A stretch of 64,000 nucleotides of DNA, from contig JBAJFE010000026.1 of NCBI GenBank assembly GCA_037903355.1, positions 6,882,001 to 6,946,000 on the forward strand, written 5' to 3'. The DNA is from Trichuris trichiura (lineage: Eukaryota; Nematoda; Enoplea; Trichinellida; Trichuridae). How positions within the stretch are numbered: position 1 is the first letter of the stretch; each line of letters begins with the position of its first letter. Under the pieces are notes generated by a model. That model was not told where the DNA came from and searched no databases. It was given only the letters and a program-made list of their open reading frames with translations. Below are positions 49,701 to 61,906 of the stretch, piece by piece. A program made the translations under genes and the position numbers.

Positions 49701-50750
49701 GCCTGAGGCTAAACTGGCAAGCTAATTTTTAGTCTTGCAAGACACCGTCATTCGCACAGGAAACGACTTGAAAAAAACCTGAAAACATATGCATTGCGAG
49801 CTACCTCTTGATGACCGTATATTTAACAAAGCACTTATCCGTTTGGTCTACTTTTTTCACTTGTTTGAATTGGTGTACTTAAAATAGGTTTCGCTTGACG
49901 GAGGCACAATCGAGCTCAACTTTAGCCTGTTTCAATCCCGAATCCGTCAAGTAAATAAGATTTGTAAATGATCATGTCGACTTTTTAAAAAATATCATAA
50001 GCATTTGTCTTACTCCGAACAATGGGCTCACATAGAGACGTGACGTACGTACATTCCTTGAGAATGATGGAAATAGTTGATTATTTGAGCGGCATTGTGC
50101 CAAGAAGTGTTTTGCGAATATGCACGTTCATTTATAAGGCAAAACGGATAACGACTTTTCTGCTCGTTAGCATATAAATGTTGCATGGCGCGTAGGGCGG
50201 CATATAAAAGTTGAAAATATTTCACGATTGCCTCGTCACTCCTTGTGATTTCAATTGAAACGTCATTGGCTGTCAGATGAGTATGTAATTACGGCATCGT
50301 TGGGCATCAGTTAGCTTCAATGAGTTGCCTCGCCTTTGCTCAGACGAAGCAGCTCTGATGCTTGGTGAAAGGCAAGCCGAGAGACCGTTGTTTCCCTCTT
50401 ATTACCTTCGCGACGTTGAACGCCGTCATCGTCAGCTGTTTCCGACTTTTTGCTATAGGAACGAATGGCCACTTATATTTACCTCTGCTCTACGTTCCAC
50501 GTGGCTTTCATAATTTATACAACTCGCTTTCGATGGTCCAATTATTTTCTTCCTTACCCATATTGCAATCTTCAGTGAATGGCTGATGGAGTAGTAGTAA
50601 AGCAGTTGAAACAACCATACAACCGCCGTGCTGACACGTGGGGTGGCAACTTTGCTGAATGAACAACGTAGTAAGCCTGTACGCAGCCTTTGTTATATTT
50701 TTCATTAATCTTTTTTTTCTATTAGCTGCTGACCTTGTCGATACTGACCA

Positions 50751-51308
50751 ATGAAAGAGTTTGACCCGAACCATTTGAAATGGCAGATATGCTGTTGCCA
50801 CGTAACCACGGCAGCCTACTTGGTTGGATCGGTGGAATTGCTAGTGGCTACAGTGGTTGCCATTGTACTCATTCCTTTGTCCATTCACGCTCACGGTTCC
50901 GAGTCATCGCAAATATTGTACGCGTCCGCCTCGGGCATTGCGCTTATATGGAGCGTCGGCGAAGTGGTGCTGCTATGCGACATACGATTGCGACATGTGC
51001 ACAGAATGAATATTTACGTTTTCGTTCAAGGCATTGTTTTTATTTTGATGCTCTTTCTAATCATCAGTATTTTCCTTGCTCGTCAGCTAAGGCATTACAA
51101 TGACGCAGGGGAGGAGATTACCTATTCAGGAAGTATGTTTTCCATTGTTATGGCTTTGTTCTTTGCCGCCGGCGCTACGGCAGCCACAATTTACAGCATA
51201 TACGTTTTGCTGCTGCTCAGGCGCTACATGGAAGAGGAAAAGAAGCACATGGAAGTGGTCAAGAAAATACAGAGCATCGTCAAAGAGCAAAGCCCGTTTG
51301 AAAGTTAA
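50751..51308 (+). CDS. Four-pass membrane protein, LAPTM4/DUF7027-like
   Basis: This is a single uninterrupted frame of 185 residues starting at ATG 50751. The N-terminus has a short cytosolic piece ending in ICCCHVTTAAYLVGSVELL, the C-C-C-H-V-T-T pattern that opens LAPTM-type lysosomal tetraspans and the nematode families related to them. Four hydrophobic helices follow, at about residues 18-42, 58-78, 87-110 and 127-155. The tail is highly charged (RRYMEEEKKHMEVVKKIQSI) and probably a cytosolic amphipathic helix. No typical tetraspanin CCG motif is present. Its role is unknown; endosomal or lysosomal location is inferred from the family resemblance only. The lack of introns is unusual in this window. 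Confidence 0.7.
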   Translation: MKEFDPNHLKWQICCCHVTTAAYLVGSVELLVATVVAIVLIPLSIHAHGSESSQILYASASGIALIWSVGEVVLLCDIRLRHVHRMNIYVFVQGIVFILMLFLIISIFLARQLRHYNDAGEEITYSGSMFSIVMALFFAAGATAATIYSIYVLLLLRRYMEEEKKHMEVVKKIQSIVKEQSPFES

Positions 51309-54183
51309 GCCGCATCAGCTTTTCAGCTCCAATTATTAAACTGTCCTTATGCCTTGCATGCAAGTTCACGCCTGCCGCTAAGCACACGCCGATAGCCTCC
51401 GGAAGGGAGGCTTGATTTATGAAAAACAAACTTTTTCCGCCAATTCACCTTGTCCCATTTGCTCCGGAAATGGATTCCGCGATGAATATGGCGGGAAATT
51501 TAATTTACGCGCTTCGAAACTTTGCAGCAGGCTTAATTTGCGTGAAATGTTTAAGCGGCATTGTTCGAAGGCTTTGTTTGCACCTGCTGGAGGAAACGCG
51601 GTTGAACAAACCGGATGTTATGCTGCATTCTTCAGCCTACCGGAAACGCGCTGCCGGGAAGAAGTTAAGAAACGTAGGAAGGTGCTGTCGTAAAAGATGC
51701 CGATGAATAATGACTGCGCGCCGCCTTTCCGCGGAAAAGCTAAAGTGATCAAAAACCCAAAAAATTATTATTACAACAACGCCTTTAGGTAAGTGACCGT
51801 CCAAGCTACGCTGCGAGTGTACCTTTGCCTATTGAGCGCATTCTAACTCGGCTTTGGATTCTATTCCCGCCGGGCTCACATGTTTGCCTTAAATAGGATT
51901 CCGCTGAAGACACTGACACTTCTTAGGTGCCCTTCTTTAAACTGCCCATTCGATAGCAGGCCAAATTGTACGTAATTTTGAAATCTTCCAAGCAAGTGTT
52001 AACATTATTTGAGGGGAGCATTGTTATCTTCATTTTTCATGATTGTTTTCCCTGTTTGCGTGGCGTTCGAAGACAGCGTCTACCAATTGAGTAGAATTGC
52101 TGACATGAAGATGATTTATCTTAATTCTTAAAACCAGTCGTTTATAGCTGACTGAGGAAGATTTGTTCGCTTGCCAGAAGAGCCTATATTTATAAACAAA
52201 CGGGAAATGCATAATTCACCGGCTGATGGAAACAAGTGTGATGAATGTAGTCTGATCTACTGGCGAATAACAAACGCTGTTCGGTGACAGCCGGCTGCCT
52301 GTTGTAAACAAATGAAGTCAATTTTGGGATTCTTACTAGGATTTCGTGGGAAGCTTGCGATAGAGGTGAAAATCCAAACTACCCTTTAAATAATGCCACA
52401 CAGAGAGCGTGATCACGGTGACAAGCGTTGCATGACCTAAAACTATTAATTTTGGGGTTATCGCTAAGGCAAAGTGCTCATTTGACAATTTCACTTCTTA
52501 TCTTTTCCAAACATGGCGTATGTAACGATGGTCACTAGTCTTCCGCCGACGATTTCAATTTATGGACTGTCAGCCGGCCAAAGCAAGAATTTTGCAACTT
52601 TTGCTTGAGAAAACGCCGTAGAATCAATAACTGATCCAAAGCAAAGCCAATTCCTGAATGTTACTTCTAATTGTTGCCTTTTTTGTAGACATTTTGATAG
52701 AAGCAAACAAGAGTCCTTTAAACGCGTATTAAAGGCGCAGTACTAACTTTTCTACGCCCTTGCATTCAGCGTGACAAATTTTGAAAACCGCAAAATCACT
52801 CCCCTTTTTGCAACGAGCGAATAGCTTAACCTATCCGCGTTCTAATTTATGTTAATGCAATGAGGAACTAGTCCGAAGCGCGGCCAAGCGATGCTTTGGC
52901 TTTTTGCAGGAAAAAAAATTAAATGATTTTCAGGTTCTATATAACGTTCTAAAAATTTTAAAAGGCAAATTACAGTTATCATTTGAGTTAAGTTAAATTT
53001 TAGCGCCTATATTCACAGTACAATAGAAAATATTATAATAGGCGTATTAAGAAGCATGTATGCTTTCCGAAAAGAGAAAGTGAGCTAAGGTTATAAGGAA
53101 CTCGTGCACATGCTTTGCGCCTGACGCAGCATTAGCTCGGATGGTTGTATCATAATGCATTGACAGCAGAGTGACGTATATCGATCATTAACGTCTAGAA
53201 TTAATCATTTCTTGGTTCTCTAGTTGAAATAATCCTTCCCTTGAGGGCTTCAATTACCACCTGTCAATGAGTTAAAGCAATTCACGCAATGGTCATTCAC
53301 TTTGCAACTAATAGCCTGCCGCGGGTTGTTTATTCTTTTTTCCGGGCTCGCTCGAGTATTAGAGCTTTTGTTGATAGCTTAAATAAATTAAGCTAGCCTC
53401 GCTTGATTGTTTCGAAGTATCACCGAAATTGAACTTCAATGCTTTAAAGAGGAAGACTATATAATGAAGATAGAAAGAAGTTCGGATTGGTAATAGGAGA
53501 ACGACGTTTCTTCCTAAAAATTAGATCCTTAGCAAACAGCAGACAGGCTAGAATGGAAACGATTACTTTTTCAAGCGGGGTTACGTTTGCTACAGCTGCG
53601 AAAAAATTTCATTGCTTGATTACTGTAAGCTTGCATGGCTTAAACTTTTTAGCGCATTGCTTGAATTAGTGTTACACAAAGAAAGAAAAAAAACTACGTT
53701 TTCTCAATATCTTAAAGGCGACAACGTCTGCGTTGACAACGATAACGTCGCGGAAGTTCTTGGGGCCTTCGAAGAAAATTGTTGAAACGCTGCCTGTCGT
53801 GGCATTTGGGCATCGCTTATCAAGAGTTGACTAATCGAGCTTTCTTGTTTGGACTTTTACGCTGGTATTGATTTTGGCAGTGCGCGGCCGGCCGCGAAGT
53901 CATGGCGACTAGGACTGCATTGAACCTACTTATACTTTACGGATGCACCTTTTCCGCTCGCGCAAACAAAAGCAGCTAACGCCCTCTTTAAAATATAAAA
54001 GTTCAAAACCACCGGTATTTGTACACGCAAGCAACTTTTTAATTTCAAATGCGGCCGCCGCCAGCCAGAAATGAGTTTACTTTAATAACTAGCTACAGTA
54101 TGACAGGTTTGGTTGTACTTGCGCTTAGACAATGAAATCAATACCATATACTTGTTGTTTGGTTGCGTAATCTCGGTTCACCG
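51309..54183. other. Spacer between the four-pass protein and basigin genes
   Basis: I see no gene with recognisable features. Two overlapping frames at 51412-51706 and the frame at 53487-53669 show no motif or codon pattern that I can support. Confidence 0.4.
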
Positions 54184-55463
54184 ATGGTCCGTTTGCGAAT
54201 TTTGCTTTACTTAATAGCCTTAGCGTCATTTTCAGTTGGTAAGCGAACGTTGAGTGTCTTGCTGTTGCTCACATTGCGTTCGTCGTTTTAGCCGAACCTA
54301 TACTGCAGGTAGTTGGCTCCGTGGACGGATTTAGGAACAATGACGTCTACGCGAATGTCAATGATCAAATTGTCCTTCTATGCGTTGTGCACAAGTCACT
54401 TTCCAAACCGGAACTTAACTACGTGCGATGGGTGGATGAACGGGGCAACGACGTGTGCAAGGAGCACGTTCAAGATTTACAAAGCAGATGCGCCTGGACT
54501 CAGCAGGCGGGCTGGCCGGCCTGGTCTTTAAATGCCACAGTATTGAGCCCTATAAGTTTAACATGTAAATTTACGCAACAAAGACACGAAGGCTGGAATG
54601 TTACGGTTAAAGTCTATACGCGCCATCCCGAACACTTGGAAGACCCAACTATTGAATTAAATGAAACCAGTTCCATTCCAATTGAATTTCACTGTCCTCT
54701 GGATAGACGGGGTAAGTCTGTGCGATGGTTCCACGATGGTAAGCAGCTTGAGTCAAGCGATCACGTCAACTTGTTCGAAAATGGTACCTTGTTTATCCCG
54801 AAAGGGTCGATTAAAGATTGCGGAGTTTACATGTGTCAAGCTAGCAGTGATCGACGTAGCGCCGTCTTTCAAGTGCGAGGTAGACTGGCTTTGTTGACGT
54901 GGCAAAATTTGATTGATCCATCTTCTTTTTTTGCTTCACCAGGAAAGGCAACCATTCTTGAAAAATATCATGGAAGTAAGAACTTCATGGAAGGGGATAA
55001 TGCCGAGATAAACTGCCACGTATACGGGCACCCGTTGCCCAAAATAATTTGGAAACAAGACGACAACAATCTTAGTATGCCGTTTTGTGTTGCTGCTTTG
55101 GCTTTTATCCATTTGTCTCATTGTAGCCACATTTGACAACCGAGTATATGCAATGGCTGACAAAGGGGTTCCCAATGCCATATTGGTGTTAAAGGATCTT
55201 CGCTTTGAAGACCGTGCCCTTTATACATGCATAGCCGTGAATGAGATTGGCTGGGATGAGTCAGCCGTCCTCCTACGCGTCAAAGGTACGCGGTATAGTC
55301 GATTACCTCGTGAAATGTTTCCTTTGTAGACAAGTTGGCTGCCTTGTGGCCATTCTTGGGCATTCTTGTTGAAGTGGTCATTCTTATGAGCATAATTTTC
55401 TTCTTTGAGAAAAGACGCATGAAGAAAGAACAGCAGGAGCTTCAAGCCTTGCCGGAACAGTAA
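54184..55463 (+). CDS. BSG: Basigin/CD147-like membrane protein with three Ig domains
   Basis: This is a type I membrane protein. Basigins escort monocarboxylate transporters to the surface. Five exons, 54184-54238, 54292-54879, 54943-55074, 55127-55285 and 55330-55463, all join in phase 1, as is usual for Ig-domain genes, and give 355 residues. A signal peptide (MVRLRILLYLIALASFSV) is followed by three Ig-like domains. The second has FHC..VRWFHDGK..YMCQAS and the third INCHVYGHPLPKIIWKQD..LYTCIAVNEIG. The transmembrane segment LAALWPFLGILVEVVIL has the family's buried Glu, followed by FFEKRRMKKEQQE. The LAALWPFLGI and EKRR blocks match vertebrate basigin almost exactly. Several N-x-S/T sites are present (for example NAT, NVT, NET). 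Confidence 0.88.
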
Positions 55464-55876
55464 GACAAAGCATATAAACTGCTTGTTTTTGTTGTTAAAT
55501 TCAATAAGTCCTTAACTATAACATTTTTCCAGCATGTATACGCTTTATCTTTCTTTTTGCTTTCCCCATCAGATATAGACCGATTCCGAGGTTGAGCGAC
55601 TTGTCGCTGGCGAATCAGCACTTCTGGAATTTCGCATTGCGGATTTCCACAGGCCCATTTCTTAAAAGGAGTCTACTCCTCTGTTTGCCCGCAATAAGTA
55701 CAGTAATCCTAACAATAATCAGGTTTGTTGTGCTTGCAAACATAAAGTAAGACAAACAGTCGACTATTCTTTTTTCTTCGCGTAATTCTTTAAGAATACA
55801 CGCTTTTTTCTGTTAAATACGTGGCCATCCTATTCTGCCATCACTGGCGAACTTGCCGGCTATCTTGTTCTAGCCT

Positions 55877-55929
55877 TATCTAAGCCTAAGTCAAAATATA
55901 AGATTTGTATTTACGTTTAGGCTTAGATA
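55877..55929. repeat. Inverted TTAGGC-containing arms
   Basis: TATCTAAGCCTAA at 55877-55889 and its exact inverse TTAGGCTTAGATA at 55917-55929 flank 27 AT-rich bases. The arms contain one telomere-like TTAGGC unit each, in opposite orientation. Confidence 0.65.
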
Positions 55930-57277
55930 CGGGCAGAGTGGAATAGGCGGAAAAGGTAAGAGACAATAATTTGGCGCTAAGCTGCATAATCGTTTTCGTT
56001 TCTGTTTGTCTATGTTTACGAGTAGAACAAACCTGATTATTCTCAGGATGACTGTATTCTTTGCGGGCAAATGGATGAAAGACCTTAAATGCGTTTTTTG
56101 TTTTGTCATCTTAAGTAATTTTGTATATATTTATATTTCACTAATGAATTTGTTGTTAAATTTTGCGTTTTTAAGCAAGTCATGTGGAAATACTGTTTCT
56201 ATGCTGCGCATTAGTACTTTTAACTTAAGCTTCGTAACTTCTTTGAGCTCTACGCGACTTACACTGCTTTGTATATGTAGATGGCGCTCGTGAACCTGAG
56301 AATCATGCAGAAGTCGCGTACCTAACTTCCTGCCGCTTCAAGGTTTTCTGAGGTTGGACAGAGCCATTTCAAAACGTCAAATCAGTTCGAATAGTTTCTA
56401 GGCAAACATTGTTGCCCATTTTAGTTCATCGCTTATCAGCGTTGCCTTTTCGCTCAATTAGGCAAAAGCTTCGATTGACAAGTCCCGCAGAAGTCTGTTT
56501 CCATAACATAGCGACGTAACTCCTTATCAGGCGCCGCGGGCGGGTTGATTGCGTTGGCGTTTATGCAAATTTTAGCTCCGCGTCCGTGTTGCCATATTCA
56601 AACGCGCATGATGAACACGTTGCTTACTGATTAGCAGGTACTATAGGTTACGGTATAGCCTTGTAAGAGCGGTAGAATTTCAAGTTTGGCCATTTACATT
56701 GTGCGCAATCATCGCCTTGCGTTAAAATAAGTGTTATTGGCGTTAGCTGAGCTTCCAAATGGCGTCATATGTTTTGTTTTTTAGTTCCGTTCTTCTCATT
56801 GAGCAATGTCAAAAGGAAGAGGCCGCCTCGAGGAGGGCTAAACGCGCGGGTTTGCTTGGCCATCAAGGGAAAGGGGAAAAGTGCTCAGTAATGTGTCCAA
56901 CTGTTCTTTTTTTACATTCCTTTCTGATCGCTTGTTGCTTTTTTATTGACAAACCACTGAACGACGGGCTTTCCACTTCCGGTTTGGCCTTTTTAGGAAG
57001 GTAGGCTTCGCTTTTTTTAGCCAACTAGCCTTACTAGTACAATCTTTGCGAAAGGTTAAGTTGTTGCCAACTTTTCCAGACATCATCTAACGGATAGATG
57101 AAGAAACGGGCTGGATGTTGAGATACGTAAAAAAAACAAAAAGGATCCCGATTTTGGTGACCATTGCCTCGATCCAATAGGGCCCTAATTAATCGGGGTT
57201 ATCTGTGCGCATGGGTAGGCAAAGCTACACTATTTATAATTCTTATTAGTTCTTAACAGTCCGTTTATAAATAGCTA

Positions 57278-57748
57278 TTGTTTTTAGGAAAATACCGGCA
57301 ACGGCACCAAATAGCGACAAGGAGATTCGGCAACGGAAGACTTGAACAGTTTATCCATATTTGGTACGGAGCGATTGCGACACGCGCCTGCGCGTTAGGC
57401 TTAGACAAAGGGAATCGCGTTTCTATTGTAGCTTGTTTGATTTTAACGTCCACTGGTGTTTTTTTCTGTCTGTTTATAATACCGACCGAAAAGGTTGCAC
57501 ACAACATTAGCTTCTCTACTATAATACTATTTTTACTAGTCAAAAATGTTCGTTGCCTCCTACCGACGGTCGGCAGGCCGATACATCGTCGCTTTTATAA
57601 ATTTGCATACGCACACACTTCTCTCGTGCTTCCTCATCTCATTCATGATTGTCGTATTCCTAGTAGTAGGCATCGTCATTTCAGCCTTTTCGTACCTCTT
57701 TTTTCTGTATATATTCCTATCGGTGCGTTTTTTGTCAATTCAATCTAA
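57278..57748 (+). CDS. Doubtful 156-codon frame
   Basis: A frame begins at an in-frame non-AUG-supported or ATG-like start near a TTTTTAG acceptor, so it might be an exon. It contains one hydrophobic stretch (about residues 49-68). A second overlapping frame (57546-57752) is even more hydrophobic. I recognise no family, and the two compete for the same DNA. It is listed because it is long for this AT-rich spacer. Confidence 0.12.
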   Translation: MFLGKYRQRHQIATRRFGNGRLEQFIHIWYGAIATRACALGLDKGNRVSIVACLILTSTGVFFCLFIIPTEKVAHNISFSTIILFLLVKNVRCLLPTVGRPIHRRFYKFAYAHTSLVLPHLIHDCRIPSSRHRHFSLFVPLFSVYIPIGAFFVNSI

Positions 57749-57814
57749 TTAGAGACAGAGACGTCGCGATGCAATTGATAAACAAAATGAAGATAAAATA
57801 GAAATTTCAACTTT

Positions 57815-58763
57815 TTAACTAACAGAAGCGGGCCACCATTGCGGTCTCATCACTTTGCAACGAATCATTCGCGTTTGCTCCATATCCTTTGCAGTCAATA
57901 GCACAGTGCCTAAGCGTAGAGCATCCGTGACGTTAAGTAAGGCCATGGCGTATTGGGAACCGGCAGCCTTGAAGCGTCCTATCACATTTTTCCGCGTGGC
58001 CGAATCGTAGATGTTCGAATTAAATTGGACCAAACGCATTAAAGGAAGGTCGGTTGGATCGAAGCAAAGCGGCATTAGTCGTTTTCTGACAACGCCAATG
58101 TGTTCAACTCTGCTGGTCAATTCCTGGCCTAAGTAGCAGCCTTTGGAAAAACTTACGGCACCCAGCAGATCGGCGCTCATTTCGTGAGGAAACGACGTAT
58201 CGGGCGGCAGTTCGTTGGCACCTTCAGGCAGCGCCTGCGAGTACCTGCAAGAGGAAAGTAAGAGATGCGCGAAATGGAATTGCCAACTTTGGCAACCTCA
58301 AATTTGCATACGCTTCTACCAACTTCCCCTCGCCGTCATTGTCGTCGGGTTTTTGATCGGATAGCCAACGAGCTCCCAGACAAGCTAACCTCGGATCGGG
58401 TACAAAAATTTCACCCGAATTGTACGCGGGCTTTCCGGCATCTTTGAACCAGTAAACTTGCTTGGTCGAGTCCAATTGAACGTCCACTTTTTTATGGAGT
58501 ACGTGCTTGCGTAAAAGGGAGCACAATGAGTCGCTTACGGAGCTGTCGCATTCGACCCAAATATCCGTCGGATGTTGTCCCTGCCTGTACAAGAACAAGT
58601 CGTAAAGGATACGACCTCGAACGTTCAGCATAAGCGAGTAAAGGGCTGAGCACTTTTCCTCGTTTAATCTTGTGACGTCATTGGTTAGCAGTCCTTGAAG
58701 CAGCGATACGCAGTCCGGTCCGACGAGTCGAAGAAGTCTTCTGTTTTTCAACCAACAAGCCAT
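57815..58763 (-). CDS. IBA57: IBA57, mitochondrial Fe-S cluster assembly factor
   Basis: This folate-binding GcvT-like protein works with ISCA1/ISCA2 to make [4Fe-4S] clusters in mitochondria. Exon 1 (58763 to about 58310) encodes LLRLVGPDCVSLLQGLLTND, LNVRGRILYDLFLYRQ and WVECDSSVSDSL. An intron of about 65 bp follows. The second exon gives YSQALPEGANELPPDTSFPH and the signature FSKGCYLGQELTSRVEHIGV, with the KGCYxGQE motif and its conserved Cys, then VRKRLMPL and the end WWPASVS. The domain start fits ATG 58761-58763 (MACWLKN). An alternative ATG at 58821-58823 would add a hydrophobic leader that could serve as a targeting sequence. A TATACAG acceptor just before MACWLKN could also mean an upstream first exon. 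Confidence 0.9.
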
Positions 58764-58823
58764 CAACAACTGTATATATATATAAAAATTTGCACCCATA
58801 TAAAGGGGAAGCAAAAAGGGCAA

Positions 58824-59331
58824 TGATCATGCTGACAATAACAGCAAAGACGGTAGGAAAAGGACAATTGAAAAATATGGTAAAATGCCGTTTACTCTTT
58901 TGGTGACAGGCCCGACGAAACCAATGATCCACTACGCCGACAATACAGTAGGCGATGTATGGTAATCATAGAATGAAGGAAAAAAGGAAGAAGAGTAATC
59001 GAGAATTGGCCATTGTGGGCGCGCCAAAAGAAAATTTTTTTAACAACTATAAAGCTGTAGCGAATGATACATAATAGCGTGATGTGATGAGAAAGGGAAG
59101 AAAGGATAGAGAGAGAGAGAGCGAGACGGATAGACTGTGTGTGGTCACTAAATGTTTTCTTCTTTTTTTTTGAAGCGAGTGGATTGATGCTTCTTTTTTT
59201 TCCTTGTATCGCTAAATGGATAATGTTGACGGGTATTACATTGTGAGCAAAAACCCAAAGGAGAAAGAAAACTTTGTCGCTGCCGCCGCCGTCGTCGTAG
59301 CTTCGGAAAAAATGCTTTCATACTTTTTTGC
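58824..59331. other. Spacer between endosulfine and IBA57
   Basis: It contains a GA run near 59108-59122 and a T-rich run. It should hold the IBA57 promoter and the endosulfine 3' UTR. No gene was seen. Confidence 0.45.
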
Positions 59332-61906
59332 TCATATCAATCCGGGCGGCGGATTGTGATGAACCACGTGCTGCTGCGCAACCAACTTGCTCGCTACGTC
59401 CGGTACAATAGATGACTTTCTATGCGGTACCGTCTCCGGAGTTGGTATTTCAAGACCGGTAGGACTTGTCGAACCATCTCTGGCACCTGAAATTATTTTT
59501 TTTTAAAAAAACAATCTCTAATTATACGCCATGAAAGGTAGATACGACTTCTTACGCAAACAAACTTATCTAAGCTTTATCAGAGCTCATCAATTTCCCA
59601 TGCTAGCAAGCATTTTCTTATCTGAAACTCTAATAGGCTATACGTATTCCATTGTATCTGGTTTAAAAGGAATTTGTCTCCCTACGTTGAACCTAAGCCC
59701 ATAAGACACCTTTGGGACGGACCATAAGGATATAATCGCAGTGTTTTGTCACTAAAGTTCGCTAGTTGCTTTCGCAGCTCGGTTAGGTCGGTAAATGACT
59801 GAAGACTTAACGAATACCTGAAATGGGCAATCCCAACGCGTCGGACTGAGCCGCGAAGTCAGCCGGAGAAGTGGCGGGAAACTTCAGTCCTTTCGCTTTG
59901 GCCATATTGTAATCACCAGAGTCGAAGTACTTTCGCTGATGCAAGCGCTTTTGCAAGAACTGGGAAAACTGCCCATTTTTAGCAATGTTCGGGTACTTCG
60001 CAAGCAGTTTCAGTTCCTCCGCCTTTTCCGGAGAAATCTGCAATGTTCAAACATTGTACGCAATAGTCGACAGTGGGAAAAGGGGGAAACTACAGCGCGT
60101 AACAGCATATAGAGTGCCTTTTAAAAAAGGCAACAATTTATAATAGGAAAAAAATTAATGTTCGCAACATACAGACGAGATGCAAGTAAAAAGATGAATC
60201 ACGTCGGGTGTATTGCACGCGGAAAAAGGAACTGCGCTAGCAAAGCATATTTTTCCTTGCAAACTGTAGTTGATTACGAGAATTTGATGACGTCACGTAC
60301 TCTTACAGCGGCTAACTAATAGACATTTTTTTTACCGTAACGCTTTCAAAAACGCAAACTATTCGATTGAATTGCAATGCAAGTACACCAACGACGTTAA
60401 AATTATTAATATTGGGTCCCTTTAAAACAAATTGACGCTTTGCAATCCGGAACAAGGAAGATTAACCTCTGATTGCCTGTCGTTGCCAATGTCCTTAGCG
60501 CAGCTGTCGGTCCAACGCGTAGCCGCTTCCATTCTACGCCTGCCAAGCGACAAAGCAACGGACATTCAATCGTTTACGCGATCATGCGCTCGCCAGAAAG
60601 AGAGACAGCAACAAAGTCTCGTGTTCCAGGTAAAAGTAAACAACAAATGTTTAATTTTCAATTTCTCGCAGCAAGGGCGCAAAAACAAGACTGCGAGGAT
60701 GCCTATTGATCGTATTACTCATTCGCCGGTCACGCGATGTATATTATAGTACCTGAGCATCTTTTTTTACAACTACAGTACTCTACCACCTGTTGGAACG
60801 CCGTTTTCCCGATGGAATAAGTTGGCTGAAGAGCGCGTTTTGGTCGTCAAATAACTAAAAAAAATTATTCCAACGGGGCAAGTCCGTAAAGCTCGAAGAA
60901 CACGTAGGGAAGCAATGAATTTTCACGCTGCGCCAAGGAGGGAAGTAGAATTTCGAGGAAGCAAAAAAAAAAAAGAAATGTGGGAATGAACATTTGATCG
61001 GTTTACTAGTTGTCAACAACTTATTTGCCATGACGTCACATGGTTTACCAACGTTACAATGGGGCTCATTGAGACAAAGCTAATTGCTTCACGTCTTGAA
61101 CCGGCGAAAGGCGGCAGCTATTTGCTTTATAATTAGATGACGCGCAAGAGCGCATAGAAAATACTGGCAAGCTCAAGCCAAACTTCATCTTCTCCTAAGC
61201 ATTGGTTGAGAAAATGATTGGAAGACATTGTACGCGTAATTGCATTATATATTCATGTTAAGGGCAAAAATCTTGTTTACCTTCCCTGAATAGGACTTCC
61301 GCATAGGCAAGAATGTAATAGGTAATGATTTGGAAAATATTGCTCACTTACTTATATTGATTAATGAAAAGGCTTAAAGCTTTTTGGGGAATGAAGAAAA
61401 AATTTTAAAGGAAATAATGGGCTATATACTTAAATGGAGGAACTGAAAAAACAGCAATGCCTTTAAATCGATTTCAACCGCGAATTGTGTTGAATTTTCG
61501 CGGGCGGATGGAGCCTCAGCTGACAGCCAGATGGGCGGAAGCTCAGTAAGAAGCGAGCGATTAGGCTAACGAAAAGTCGGCTGCGAGCGAAGCTACCAAC
61601 CTTTCCCAATGACAATTGAACATTGCGGGATAAACAGGTCACTTTTACGCCAATTGAACATGAGCGGGAAGTTCCAAATCTGAACGCGGGCGCAGCTGAC
61701 ATTATGACGCGTAAAAAAGATTTAAAAACCCGGAAGTACGCTTGAAAACTTTGAAATGGTTGACTGAATGAAAAGATACATATTCAACGTTGGAAGTAGT
61801 ATTGTTAGCTTACAGCGGTTTCCTCGCCGACATCCATCTCTTCGCCTTCCTCTTTCTTGGTCGGTTCGTTTTCTGACGCCACCGAATGTTTGCATTGCAT
61901 TTCCAT
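59332..61906 (-). CDS. ensa-1: Endosulfine / ARPP-19 (PP2A-B55 inhibitor)
   Basis: When phosphorylated by Greatwall kinase this small protein inhibits PP2A-B55 to allow mitosis. Three exons, 61906-61814, 60037-59818 and 59486-59332, join in phase 0 and give 155 residues. Exon 1 is acidic ([20 protein letters not shown]). Exon 2 carries [35 protein letters not shown] and NMAKAK: the Greatwall target Ser in FDSGDY is intact. Exon 3 has PHRKSSIVP, matching the conserved PKA site (RKSS/RKPS), then ASKLVAQQ and a short His/Pro end. Intron 1 is 1.8 kb and holds only meaningless short frames. An acceptor-like TTAAG before the exon 1 Met leaves open an additional upstream exon. Confidence 0.92.

Larger units (their letters stand above)
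44972..50750. other. Gene-poor spacer rich in AATCCCGAA words
   Basis: No firm gene lies in this 5.8 kb. The word AATCCCGAA or its inverse recurs (for example near 45861, 45904, 46716, 48829 and 49933), suggesting scattered decayed copies of the family found in the GART intron. One short protein-like frame (45531-45773) is listed separately. Confidence 0.45.
55464..57814. other. Spacer between basigin and IBA57
   Basis: It contains the basigin 3' UTR and a 13-bp inverted repeat at 55877-55929. The rest is AT-rich sequence with one doubtful frame (57278-57748). Nothing else is supported. Confidence 0.45.

Noticed and set aside
60432..60749. 105-codon frame
   Set aside because: It lies within the first intron of endosulfine and overlaps another frame. 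No motif was seen.
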